DNA from: Persicitalea jodogahamensis
GTDB taxonomy: Bacteria; Bacteroidota; Bacteroidia; Cytophagales; Spirosomataceae
Assembly: GCF_014651615.1 (NCBI RefSeq)
Contig: NZ_BMXF01000001.1
Coordinates: forward strand, 496,001 to 560,000
Reading direction: 5' to 3'
DNA: 64,000 nucleotides
The translations under genes and the position numbers were made by a program. Under the pieces are notes generated by a model that was not told the origin of the DNA, did no database searches, and was given only the letters and a program-made list of their open reading frames with translations. Every line of letters begins with the position of its first letter. Positions within the stretch are counted from its first letter, which is position 1. Below are positions 1-9,317 of this stretch, piece after piece.

Positions 1-1
1 T

Positions 2-73
2 GTGTCTGTTGGGCTGGAGCTCCGGTATGCGCAAGCCAAGGCAGTATTAAAAGGGAAAGACAGGAGTTTTTGA
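2..73 (+). CDS. Possible 3' end of a truncated gene
   Basis: One forward frame is open from the window edge for 23 codons, to a TGA at 71-73. The visible tail ends in ...KGKDRSF. A C-terminal phenylalanine is common on outer-membrane barrel strands, but this fragment is too short to assign. The rest of the flank, 74-209, shows no gene, terminator or repeat before the array starts. This is low-confidence; it may simply be non-coding. Confidence 0.25.
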   Translation: MSVGLELRYAQAKAVLKGKDRSF

Positions 74-209
74 TAAAACGACCAAAATTCGAGAGCTTCA
101 TAGTTAAACCGACGTTCTCTGGTTCAAAGTCTTTTGTTGTAATTCATTTACTTGTCGAATCGTTAGATCGAAGGTCGAGCCAAACCTATAATCAGCTACC
201 ATTGGGCCA

Positions 210-3200
210 AATTCAATACCAGCAGGTCAAATTGAAGGCCGCCCTTCCGGTCCGATTCGCTACCGATATGACCCATTTCAATACCAGCAGGTCAAATTGA
301 AGGATCTGCGCCTCGGCGTTGGCATCGAAGCCCATGCCGAATTTCAATACCAGCAGGTCAAATTGAAGGTTTTACTCACGCTAAGGGTTGACCACGTGGC
401 ACGATGATTTCAATACCAGCAGGTCAAATTGAAGGGCGGTGTGCCTCTTTCGGTGCCCAGCCTTTCAGCGTTATTTCAATACCAGCAGGTCAAATTGAAG
501 GGAGTGAGCGCCTTTACTACGCGTTCACCGAGTACGCATTTCAATACCAGCAGGTCAAATTGAAGGCATTATTCGCCAATGGTTTTTGGATGCAGTACAG
601 AAATTTCAATACCAGCAGGTCAAATTGAAGGCAGCCAGATCATAGACAACTGGCTTAGGCACTTTCATTTCAATACCAGCAGGTCAAATTGAAGGGTGTG
701 CAGTTTTGCGGCACCTTCGGCGCCATGCAGTAATTTCAATACCAGCAGGTCAAATTGAAGGACTCGATATGTCGTGGGTACTTATGCTACTGCTCGGATT
801 TCAATACCAGCAGGTCAAATTGAAGGTTGCAGTAATTGCGGGTGAAGGCGTGAGCGTACAGCCAATTTCAATACCAGCAGGTCAAATTGAAGGCTGCATC
901 ACGACGTTACCCACCATCCACGCCATAACATTTCAATACCAGCAGGTCAAATTGAAGGAACACGATCACCGCCGAAGCTCTCGACAACATCTTTATTTCA
1001 ATACCAGCAGGTCAAATTGAAGGGATGTCAGCCGGACGAACAAACGAACGGAATCCTCGATTTCAATACCAGCAGGTCAAATTGAAGGACACCGGAAACG
1101 CAGCGAGTAAACCCGCACAAAATGATTTCAATACCAGCAGGTCAAATTGAAGGACTACTGCTCACACGTCATCACCCGCCAGGGCGAAAATTTCAATACC
1201 AGCAGGTCAAATTGAAGGCCGTAAAATCTGCTTGTTGCATGGTGTCATTGTTCATTTCAATACCAGCAGGTCAAATTGAAGGGATTTATTAAGGGAGGGC
1301 GACAAGGTTCAGGAACAATTTCAATACCAGCAGGTCAAATTGAAGGCCGACAGCCTAGGCCATGCAGACCTCAAAACTACCATTTCAATACCAGCAGGTC
1401 AAATTGAAGGTTCACCGTCCAGGCGTCTTGCCATTCCCTCGGAAATTATTTCAATACCAGCAGGTCAAATTGAAGGAAGAGACTGCCCTCGAAAGTGCAA
1501 TTTCTTAACGTATTTCAATACCAGCAGGTCAAATTGAAGGGGAGGGGGCCGGAGCGAAGCGACGCGACCCCACCGGAATTTCAATACCAGCAGGTCAAAT
1601 TGAAGGGGGGAATGGCAGCAGTTCAGAAAAGAACCTGCAACGTATTTCAATACCAGCAGGTCAAATTGAAGGTGGGAGGGGCGGGCCGCTAGGCCCGGTG
1701 CGCAGCAATTTCAATACCAGCAGGTCAAATTGAAGGGAGCGGTATCCGAGTTGTAGCCCCATGAAATCCAAATTTCAATACCAGCAGGTCAAATTGAAGG
1801 CAAGTCCTTCTTACGCCACTGCTGCCCGATAGATATATTTCAATACCAGCAGGTCAAATTGAAGGGAGATTGGCGACGACCAGGCGAATATGGAATTGCT
1901 GGATTTCAATACCAGCAGGTCAAATTGAAGGCAGGGCGCAGGCTACCGTGTATATGGAACTGGCCCCCATTTCAATACCAGCAGGTCAAATTGAAGGTTC
2001 GATTATCTGTACGGCTCAGCGGAGATACTGGATTATTTCAATACCAGCAGGTCAAATTGAAGGTGAAGACGTCGCGTGTAGACGGGGATGCGATACTCGA
2101 ATTTCAATACCAGCAGGTCAAATTGAAGGTTCGTCCGCTTGTACTCCTCGTCCCAAAACTGCATATTTCAATACCAGCAGGTCAAATTGAAGGAAGTACT
2201 CATCCGCCCAGGCAACAAAAGCCTCGCCGATTTCAATACCAGCAGGTCAAATTGAAGGCGTCTCCGAAATATCCGCGCAATCGTGGTGCGTATCATTTCA
2301 ATACCAGCAGGTCAAATTGAAGGTTGGTATCTCCATGAATAAGTTTGAATTCCGACAATTATTTCAATACCAGCAGGTCAAATTGAAGGTTGCTAATATG
2401 GAGCTTCTGGATTTTCCCTACCCTAATTTCAATACCAGCAGGTCAAATTGAAGGGTTTCAGAATAATTACTACATCAATGAGGACTTCAATTTCAATACC
2501 AGCAGGTCAAATTGAAGGAAGGCATCCATAGCATCACTTACCTGGCTATTATTTATTTCAATACCAGCAGGTCAAATTGAAGGTGTTGATATTCCCGTCA
2601 TCGTCGGTGGTGGTATCGTATTTCAATACCAGCAGGTCAAATTGAAGGCTCCGGCAGGTAATCCGTATCTACTACCGCCTTCACATATTTCAATACCAGC
2701 AGGTCAAATTGAAGGCGCTGGCCTTTCGCAATACTGTGGTTCGTACACTCATTTCAATACCAGCAGGTCAAATTGAAGGGTTTCCACTTCATCCGTACAA
2801 TCCGCATACATACCATTTCAATACCAGCAGGTCAAATTGAAGGGAGATATGGGCGAAGAAGAACGTCGAGCTCGCGTACATTTCAATACCAGCAGGTCAA
2901 ATTGAAGGCTAAATCAAACGCATAAAGCAGGAAAGCACCCACCATCATTTCAATACCAGCAGGTCAAATTGAAGGCACCCGAAGGAGACATTACAATTCA
3001 CAGCCAATACCATTTCAATACCAGCAGGTCAAATTGAAGGCCGCGTATTCCCGCACCGTTTCGGTGGTGAATTTCTATTTCAATACCAGCAGGTCAAATT
3101 GAAGGCAGCGCGTTCTACCGCGATGCCAGCAATCTGAATGCATTTCAATACCAGCAGGTCAAATTGAAGGTGGCCATCATTGGCATATGTCATTTACTCG

Positions 3201-4614
3201 ACAGTCAATTTCAATACCAGCAGGTCAAATTGAAGGTCCCGGTACGACTGCTCAAAGCATATTCTGGTACATATTTCAATACCAGCAGGTCAAATTGAAG
3301 GGCGTGCTCCGCCGTCAATGGCCCCACAATGGGCATATTTCAATACCAGCAGGTCAAATTGAAGGCTGGCGCGGCTGTAACACCCCTAGCGAGATCACCA
3401 CCATTTCAATACCAGCAGGTCAAATTGAAGGCTGGACATACGCCTGAAAAAACGACTGCGCAATGATTCATTTCAATACCAGCAGGTCAAATTGAAGGAG
3501 CAATCCGCTGCCTGGAAAACTCCCTATTCCAAAATATTTCAATACCAGCAGGTCAAATTGAAGGTGTCCCGCCTTTGCCTTCAGCTCCTGCTTTTTAATT
3601 TATTTCAATACCAGCAGGTCAAATTGAAGGTAGTATTCGACCTGGGCAGCATCAAGCCGGAGTATGTATTTCAATACCAGCAGGTCAAATTGAAGGTAGC
3701 AGATTCGTAATAATCAGCCAGGCTTCCCGCTTGTATTTCAATACCAGCAGGTCAAATTGAAGGGCCTCATTGATCGTGGTAACTGGGAGTACATGCCACC
3801 ATTTCAATACCAGCAGGTCAAATTGAAGGGTTCCTCCGTCAGCTTCGTTACCTGGCCTTGGGCCTATTTCAATACCAGCAGGTCAAATTGAAGGAAGCCC
3901 GTCCGAGACGAAGCCAGCCGGTACCACACGCATTTCAATACCAGCAGGTCAAATTGAAGGGCCAGCTGCTCCTTGTCGGTGAGGAGGCTTTTGGCTTATT
4001 TCAATACCAGCAGGTCAAATTGAAGGGTATGGAACCTGACCAATGGCACGATCACCAGCCAGAAATTTCAATACCAGCAGGTCAAATTGAAGGCTCCAAC
4101 GAGTTAAGTATGAAAAATGAGAATTTCAAAATTTCAATACCAGCAGGTCAAATTGAAGGTGCCCCTGCATAGAAACCCACCTTTTCCTGGGCCTCATTTC
4201 AATACCAGCAGGTCAAATTGAAGGGTGGATCTCCTTAATGTACAAGTCAACCAGTTTTTTTATTTCAATACCAGCAGGTCAAATTGAAGGTTGGCAATTT
4301 TACGCTGACGTTCAGCCTCCTTTTTGAATTTCAATACCAGCAGGTCAAATTGAAGGGGTTGTTTGTGGCCGAGAAGTTGCTGGAAACCGACATTTCAATA
4401 CCAGCAGGTCAAATTGAAGGTGGCAGGACCGCCGCGAGATCTTGGTACGTATAGCATTTCAATACCAGCAGGTCAAATTGAAGGACACACATCGCGTCTT
4501 CAACGTAGAAATGTATAGTGCATTTCAATACCAGCAGGTCAAATTGAAGGGGTGACCACGCTTGAAGGCCAGGTAACGAGCCTGAATTTCAATACCAGCA
4601 GGTCAAATTGAAGG
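210..4614 (-). CRISPR. CRISPR array, 68 repeats of 29 bp, 67 spacers
   Basis: The repeat reads on the plus strand as ATTTCAATACC, AGCA, GGTCAAATTGAAGG. It recurs at 210, 275, 341, 407 and onward to 4586, with spacers of 35 to 38 bp. Repeats looked identical on reading except the first (210-238), which has an A at its second base. ACC and GGT can pair around the AGCA loop, and the ends are near-complementary (TTCAAT/ATTGAA). Transcription is inferred to be on the minus strand: cas2 and a candidate leader lie at the right end, the one degenerate repeat is at the far left, and the minus-strand repeat ends in ATTGAAAT, close to the ATTGAAAC-type 5' handle of type I crRNAs. In that direction the newest spacer would be the one next to 4586. 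Confidence 0.98.
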
Positions 4615-4848
4615 GCGCCGCTAAAATAGCCTTTATGCGGCGGAAACATTCATTTTAGGACGAAAAACTTTACTGAAAATCGTCAGCCTACGATAGTGCT
4701 AAAAAACCGCTGGGCTGACGACACGCATTTTTGAGTACATCAGGGTACTTTTTGCAGAAAAATGAACGCAATACAAGGCTTTACTGTGGCATTGAGCGAT
4801 GACCCTGTACCTAAAAAACGGACTCTGACGACTCAGCTTTCATACAAC
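4615..4848 (-). promoter_or_regulatory. CRISPR leader candidate with hairpins and duplicated block
   Basis: This non-coding interval lies between the cas2 stop and the leader-proximal repeat. CGCCGC (4616-4621) and GCGGCG (4637-4642) form an inverted repeat touching the array. CGTCAGCC (4681-4688) and GGCTGACG (4713-4720) form a second, perfect 8-bp inverted repeat, which could also end cas-operon transcription. A block of about 23 bp starting CTAAAAAAC and ending CTGACGAC occurs twice, at 4699-4722 and 4811-4832. No TAnnTTTG promoter box was found on the minus strand, so the array promoter is not assigned. Confidence 0.6.
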
Positions 4849-5112
4849 TTACAGGAAACGAGACTTTTCTGCCTTTTCCTTCCCCAGGGCGATACGGTCC
4901 ATGTAACGTTCGTCGCGGAGTTGGTAGAAAACTACGCCGTCTCCTTCCTGCATGAGTTGGTCGGCTTCGGTCTGTAGTGACTTGAACTGCGCAGGCGTCA
5001 GCTCGCCCTCAAAGACCGAATTCTGAATCCAGGTCAGATAGCGACGGAAGAGCTTGAGCATTTTGCCCACTCGCTTTTGGTTCACATCATACACTGCTAC
5101 GAAGTAAGGCAT
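4849..5112 (-). CDS. cas2: CRISPR adaptation endonuclease-fold protein Cas2
   Basis: Cas2 forms the Cas1-Cas2 integrase that inserts new spacers at the leader end of the array. The 87-residue product begins MPYFVAVYDVNQKRVGK, the typical first beta strand with the conserved Asp, and continues with the ferredoxin-like pattern (LFRRYLTWIQNSVFEG). The start is placed at the ATG at 5112, because the five residues upstream of it in the longer frame (MIARF) do not belong to the family. It is the last gene of the cas operon, 93 bp after cas1 and next to the leader. The 5113-5205 gap holds no gene. Length and motifs are normal for Cas2. Confidence 0.95.
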   Translation of the reverse strand: MPYFVAVYDVNQKRVGKMLKLFRRYLTWIQNSVFEGELTPAQFKSLQTEADQLMQEGDGVVFYQLRDERYMDRIALGKEKAEKSRFL

Positions 5113-5205
5113 AAAACGGGCTATCAAGTTAAAAAATTCAACACGTCAAAGAACCAATCGGTAGATACTTATCACTTACTCTACATCCTAAGCGTAGTTG
5201 CAGGG

Positions 5206-6291
5206 TCACCACCACATATGCAGCCCCTGGTAAGTTTCCCCCGCCGGATCGCTGAGGTGACGGATGAGTTTGTAACATTCCAGCCGGATGAGGCGTTCGT
5301 ACGACACTTTGCGGTCGAGGGTACGGTGCTGCACGGTTTGGCTAAGGCGCTCGTCCCAGTGTTGAACGAAGATCTTGCGCCCGGCTTCGGAGAGATAGCA
5401 GCCACCCAGGTGCTTTTCAAAATGCTTGGGACCGATTTCACCCGTTTTGAGCAAACGAAAAATGGCACGATCCACTAACAATGGTTTGAAGATTTCGGCG
5501 ATATCCAGCGAGAGCGAAAAGCGGCGGTCACCGGGTTCATGTAAAAAAGCCACCGTCGGGTCAAGGGCCGTGCGGTAAATCTGACGTAGCACGGAGTTGT
5601 AACAAAGCGAGTTTCCGAACGAAATCAGGGCGTTAAGTTCGTTAGAAGGCGGGCGGCGTTCACGTTTGTCGAATGGGAATCGACTCGCTACTTCCGGCCC
5701 CAGAAAGTGCGGCCACAGTTGGTAGTACCGATCCCGGATGCGGCCTTCGACGGCCATCAGCGTCAGGATGTCGGTTGTGTGTGGCAGAGCACTGCGGTCA
5801 CGCACGAGGGCGGCCAGAGTTGCCAGCACGGTGGCTTGCGCTTCGCCCGAGAGACGCGGCTGATAGTACTTGATGACTCGCTCGATGTTAAACAAAGCCG
5901 CCTCCACAAAAGCCCGCGCCAGCACAAGCCGCTTTTTGGGACTCAAATAATGCTGCGCCTGCTGCACGCGTAAGCGTCCCGAAAGTTGGCTTTCTCTTGG
6001 ATAGATCGTGGCGGTGAAGTTGCCGTAGTAATCGTAGAAGAAAGCCGGAATACCCTGCTGTCCCAGAAAAGTGATGAGTTTGGAGTTGATGTCTACCTCT
6101 CCGAACAGAAACAAACTATCTACGCTCTCGACCGGAAACGGAGTCCGTGGTCCATCAGGTGCGGCGGAGGGCAACCCCTCATCGCCTGGCGCGTCGTCGG
6201 GAATGCGCTCACCCGTGGTTTTTTCCAAAGCCAGCGTATTGTGCTGCCGTTTCAGGCGTCCGCTGGAAAATAGGTAGTAAGGACGTTTCAA
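5206..6291 (-). CDS. cas1: CRISPR integrase Cas1
   Basis: Cas1 is the catalytic subunit of spacer integration. The 361-residue protein shows the N-terminal beta domain (MKRPYYLFSSGRLKR, then FGEVDINSK) and the helical catalytic domain. The metal-binding residues are likely E182 (AVEGR), H251 (LHEPG) and D263 (SLDIAE). The start is TTG at 6291, since no ATG lies in frame upstream before a stop and MKRPYYLF is the usual Cas1 beginning. It carries an insertion of about 30 residues rich in Pro, Asp and Gly (roughly residues 24-56) that is absent from compact Cas1 proteins. The 80-bp gap from cas4 (6292-6371) holds an AACTC-rich low-complexity patch rather than a gene. Confidence 0.96.
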   Translation of the reverse strand: MKRPYYLFSSGRLKRQHNTLALEKTTGERIPDDAPGDEGLPSAAPDGPRTPFPVESVDSLFLFGEVDINSKLITFLGQQGIPAFFYDYYGNFTATIYPRESQLSGRLRVQQAQHYLSPKKRLVLARAFVEAALFNIERVIKYYQPRLSGEAQATVLATLAALVRDRSALPHTTDILTLMAVEGRIRDRYYQLWPHFLGPEVASRFPFDKRERRPPSNELNALISFGNSLCYNSVLRQIYRTALDPTVAFLHEPGDRRFSLSLDIAEIFKPLLVDRAIFRLLKTGEIGPKHFEKHLGGCYLSEAGRKIFVQHWDERLSQTVQHRTLDRKVSYERLIRLECYKLIRHLSDPAGETYQGLHMWW

Positions 6292-6371
6292 TTTAGGGAA
6301 GAGTTGAGAATTGAAAGTTGAGAGTACTTATGAGTTGAAAACCGGCTTCGCACGGAGCTATTCTATCATTG

Positions 6372-6923
6372 TTATCCGTAGCACAACTCCTCGAAGGCGC
6401 ATTTTTTACAGAAGCTTCTTTTGGTCAAAACCGGGGGCGGAGTCTGCTGGGTGGCAAGTTGTCGTACCGCAGCTACCGTTCGTTCCAGTTCAGCGAGGTG
6501 TTCAGCTTCCAAAGTGACGGTCTCGGTGCGGCGCAGCAGCGGGTAGTCGAGTTGACCAAGGAAAGGTGCGCCGTCCGTGCGGGCCACGCCGTTGCGATGC
6601 AGCAGCCACAGGTAAAACCGGAGCTGCCACCGGTGAGCGTCCTCACAGGAGCGGCCTTTCTTGGTTTCGTGCAATACCCCTTCCCGCAGGTTGGCGCGGT
6701 CGATTTTGCCGATCAGCGGCGTTCCATCCGGTGCCTCCGCTTCTACCTGCAAATGCTTGTCGGCCCGCGCGTAGGCAGCTTGGTCGAGTAGTCGCCCCAA
6801 AGCCACGGTGTCGGATTCCTGCTCCATCCAGATGCCCCGCAGCGACCACCAAGCCTTGCGCGGGCAAAGGCGGTGATAGCCCACGAGCATGCCGCCGATG
6901 CGGAAGGAGGTAGCAGAAATCAT
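6372..6923 (-). CDS. cas4: CRISPR adaptation nuclease Cas4
   Basis: Cas4 is a RecB-like iron-sulfur nuclease that trims prespacers and helps select the PAM with Cas1-Cas2. The 183-residue protein has one N-terminal cysteine (C20 in LCPRKAWW) and three C-terminal cysteines (C172, C175, C181 in CKKCAFEELC), the standard Fe-S set. The nuclease core shows GKID (D75) and ETKKGR (E86, K88), followed by the RFYLWLL helix. Its ATG overlaps the cas7 stop as ATGA, so the two are translationally coupled. All key residues are present and the length is normal. Confidence 0.95.
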   Translation of the reverse strand: MISATSFRIGGMLVGYHRLCPRKAWWSLRGIWMEQESDTVALGRLLDQAAYARADKHLQVEAEAPDGTPLIGKIDRANLREGVLHETKKGRSCEDAHRWQLRFYLWLLHRNGVARTDGAPFLGQLDYPLLRRTETVTLEAEHLAELERTVAAVRQLATQQTPPPVLTKRSFCKKCAFEELCYG

Positions 6924-7960
6924 CCTTCGTAATCGTAGTCAGAAAGCATTTCAACGATTTTAGCCTCGGCCTGAGCCAGCGCGTCGGCAGCACCGACGAC
7001 ACCCCGGACGTGACCTTTACACGCAAGGGATACAAAAGTGTCCACGCCGTCAAAAGTCTCGACCACGGGGTCGGCCCGTTTCATGTCTTCTTCGTTTAGG
7101 TCGGCGCGGATGGCGGCGGCGATCAGACTGGCGTTTTCGCTGATAGCCAAAGCCAACGTGGTTTGCGGGCTGTATGTGCGGGCCTGGTTGCTGGTGATGT
7201 GCCAGCCCACTAGGGATTTAGCAAGGGCCGGAATGAGTTGTTGCCGGCGTTCGGCGGGGCAGATCAATCCCTTGCCATCGGCGGATGGTGTCCAACCCTG
7301 TGCTTTCAAATCTTCTAGTGTGTCTTTAGTTAACTCGGGTTCGTGCTGGTTGACCGACACGCTGAACAGCCGGGAGCGGTCAATGGCGATGTCGTAGACA
7401 AACAAACCTGTTGTGCGAGCATTTTCGGGTATCCAGTGGCGGCGGGGTAGGGTGCGTTGCTTGCTATCCAGATATTCCTCAATTTGCTCACCCGACAATT
7501 CTTCGCCAGCGGCATTCAGCACCCGTACCGGGTTTTGCTCAGGCTTGTCGCTACGGTCGAACGTCAAATTTTCCGAAGTCATGCTAACCAGCAATGGGTG
7601 TAAAGCTCGCATGGCGGAAATGGATAATGGACTACGTCTTTTCAGCGTCACGACGCCCGGCCTTGCCCGCATCCAGCCACCGATGAGCTGGTCGGCGTAG
7701 GCGGGGTCACAGGGAGACCAAGGCTCTTTATTACTAAGTTCGTCTTTCTTATCTATCTCGTAGTTAAAGGTGATTGGAGCGCGGGGTTCGTTCAGTTCTT
7801 CGGCCAAAAAATCCAGCACGGACCTCTTCACCTGCTGCCCGCTCGAATAAGCAACTCGGCGGTTATGGATGGGATCATAGTAAGTCTTCTGTCCATCCTG
7901 AACAGTAAATACGGTGTGTTCAGCAGCTTTCAGGCCGCGCAGATAAAAGTATGACTTCAT
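6920..7960 (-). CDS. cas7: Cascade backbone protein Cas7 (Csp1-like)
   Basis: The likely role is to form the helical backbone of the type I surveillance complex along the crRNA. The 346-residue protein begins MKSYFYLRGLKAAEHTVF, an RRM-like first strand. It contains RTTGLFVYDIAIDRSRLFSV, a central strand typical of Cas7, and ends with an acidic tail. Assignment rests on that pattern, on size, and on its place between cas8 and cas4. Similarity to the Csp1 family of Bacteroidota I-PGING systems is inferred from gene order and general recall, not from a search. It is 36 bp downstream of cas8 and overlaps cas4 by 4 bp. No defect is visible. Confidence 0.85.
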   Translation of the reverse strand: MKSYFYLRGLKAAEHTVFTVQDGQKTYYDPIHNRRVAYSSGQQVKRSVLDFLAEELNEPRAPITFNYEIDKKDELSNKEPWSPCDPAYADQLIGGWMRARPGVVTLKRRSPLSISAMRALHPLLVSMTSENLTFDRSDKPEQNPVRVLNAAGEELSGEQIEEYLDSKQRTLPRRHWIPENARTTGLFVYDIAIDRSRLFSVSVNQHEPELTKDTLEDLKAQGWTPSADGKGLICPAERRQQLIPALAKSLVGWHITSNQARTYSPQTTLALAISENASLIAAAIRADLNEEDMKRADPVVETFDGVDTFVSLACKGHVRGVVGAADALAQAEAKIVEMLSDYDYEG

Positions 7961-7996
7961 GGTTTTATTACTTTTAGGGTTGGAAAATGAGAATGT

Positions 7997-9316
7997 TTAT
8001 TTGGTTTTAGCGACGGCGTATTTGAGTTTGAGCAGGGCCATAAATAGCGGAAAATCGGTTGTGGGCATAAGGATTATCGTATTCCCTAGCTCGTCAAAAT
8101 TTGTGGCATTCTTTTCATCGTTTTTGACAAATTCGGCCATCTTTTCGATGAATTCACGACGGTTCTTGGTCTCGAGTAGCTTATCCACAGCATTACTATT
8201 TACTTTTTTGCCTCGATCCCCTTCATTGGCAAATTCGTTCAGCACCGACGCGACTTTCGTGGTCAAATCGATTAGTTGTTGATTGTTCAGCATAGCGATA
8301 ATCCAGGTTTGGTAGAGGTTGTAGGTGATAAGGATGGGGTCGTCTTTATCCTTAGGTTGTTTGAAAGGTTTGTTCGTTCCGCGTCCGGGCATGTGCTCCC
8401 GAAGTTGTTTAGGTTCGAGAGCTGGAATGCCAATCTTGCCCAATTCACAGGCTCTTTGGAAACCTAGGGCGGTATCATAAAGCGTATCGAAAGAATCGGT
8501 CGTCAATGCACCTGATTCCCGACTGATCTTTTGGTATAGTTCGTTCAGGTAGCGTACGGCGGGTAGTTCCATCGCCACAAACCCCACTGTCGTATTCATT
8601 TGGCTGAGGGAGTACACGTAGGTATTGAGCGACTGATTTGGCATTCTCTCTGACAAGGCGAAAATAACTTTGACCCAGGAGGTAGTTTCAATGCTCGCTG
8701 TTCCCGTTTTTGCATCCGTCTTTATGTCGGGCGACTTGTTAGCAAATGGGTATTCTGGGTCGAAACGAGCGTCGAAGACATTGGTCAGCCAGTAGCCATT
8801 CCATGTATTTACTTGATGAGGTTTAAGATTGGGCGTTTGGGTCAGATACTCACGGTAACGGTACCAGCCTTCGTACAAAGCCAGCAGAACTTCATTTGAG
8901 TCGATTAGAACGTTAAGCCCACCGCTGACGCCTACGCCCATAGCCGCGCCAACCCAGGAAGCATACACCTCATGTTCGGTAATCGGCAACACCAAATCTG
9001 TGACTTGTCCCGAAGTGCCTGCCGAGGCTTCCGCCGCCGCGCCGCCCAGAAAAAAGGAGCCGTCGGGCGCGTCGGTCAGTATCTTTTCGTGCTGGCCGCT
9101 TAGCGCATTTGCCAGTACCTCTGTGGTCAGCGGCGTCTTTTTCTTTTGTTTGTAAGCTTGATCGAACTTGGAGTTGTTGACGTGTTGCAAATACCGCTCA
9201 TTCATGAAAAACAGCGGGATGTACACTTCGTCAAAAAATTCCTGGGCGGATCGTTCTTTGCCTTCCCGCTGATTGACCAGTTGGATCAGTCTCTTGCCAA
9301 TGTAAGCTGTGTACAT
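7997..9316 (-). CDS. cas8: Cascade large subunit Cas8 (Csp2-like)
   Basis: This would be the large subunit that recognises the PAM and recruits Cas3. The 439-residue product starts MYTAYIGKRLIQLVNQREG and lacks a zinc-finger CxxC pair. It is assigned by elimination and position: every other Cascade gene is accounted for and this lies between cas3 and cas7. Its divergence from standard Cas8 families is normal for the group. The last 110 residues or so are predicted mainly helical (MLNNQQLIDLTTKVASV onward), as expected for a fused or internally translated small subunit. An ATG at 8293 would give a 98-residue product. The start lies 1 bp from the cas3 stop (TGATATG), so coupling is likely. Confidence 0.75.
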   Translation of the reverse strand: MYTAYIGKRLIQLVNQREGKERSAQEFFDEVYIPLFFMNERYLQHVNNSKFDQAYKQKKKTPLTTEVLANALSGQHEKILTDAPDGSFFLGGAAAEASAGTSGQVTDLVLPITEHEVYASWVGAAMGVGVSGGLNVLIDSNEVLLALYEGWYRYREYLTQTPNLKPHQVNTWNGYWLTNVFDARFDPEYPFANKSPDIKTDAKTGTASIETTSWVKVIFALSERMPNQSLNTYVYSLSQMNTTVGFVAMELPAVRYLNELYQKISRESGALTTDSFDTLYDTALGFQRACELGKIGIPALEPKQLREHMPGRGTNKPFKQPKDKDDPILITYNLYQTWIIAMLNNQQLIDLTTKVASVLNEFANEGDRGKKVNSNAVDKLLETKNRREFIEKMAEFVKNDEKNATNFDELGNTIILMPTTDFPLFMALLKLKYAVAKTK

Positions 9317-9317
9317 A

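Noticed and set aside
70-4172. Many open frames across the repeat array with recurring FQYQQVKLK or ISIPAGQIEG peptides
   Set aside because: They are translations of the CRISPR repeat plus random spacers; the periodicity is the array, not protein repeats.
210-4614. Plus-strand transcription of the array, since the plus-strand repeat also ends in ATTGAAGG
   Set aside because: The candidate leader and cas2 are at the right end, the degenerate repeat is at the left, and the minus-strand end ATTGAAAT is closer to known handles.
210-4614. Self-targeting spacers against genes in this window
   Set aside because: None was noticed by eye, but I cannot do an exhaustive comparison, so nothing is claimed.
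5113-5205. Possible small gene between cas1 and cas2
   Set aside because: No start with a plausible coding frame on the operon strand; the plus-strand frame there is a shadow of cas1.
6124-6291. Cas1 frameshift or fusion because of the unusual N-terminal segment
   Set aside because: The frame is continuous and both flanking parts match Cas1, so an insertion is the simpler reading.
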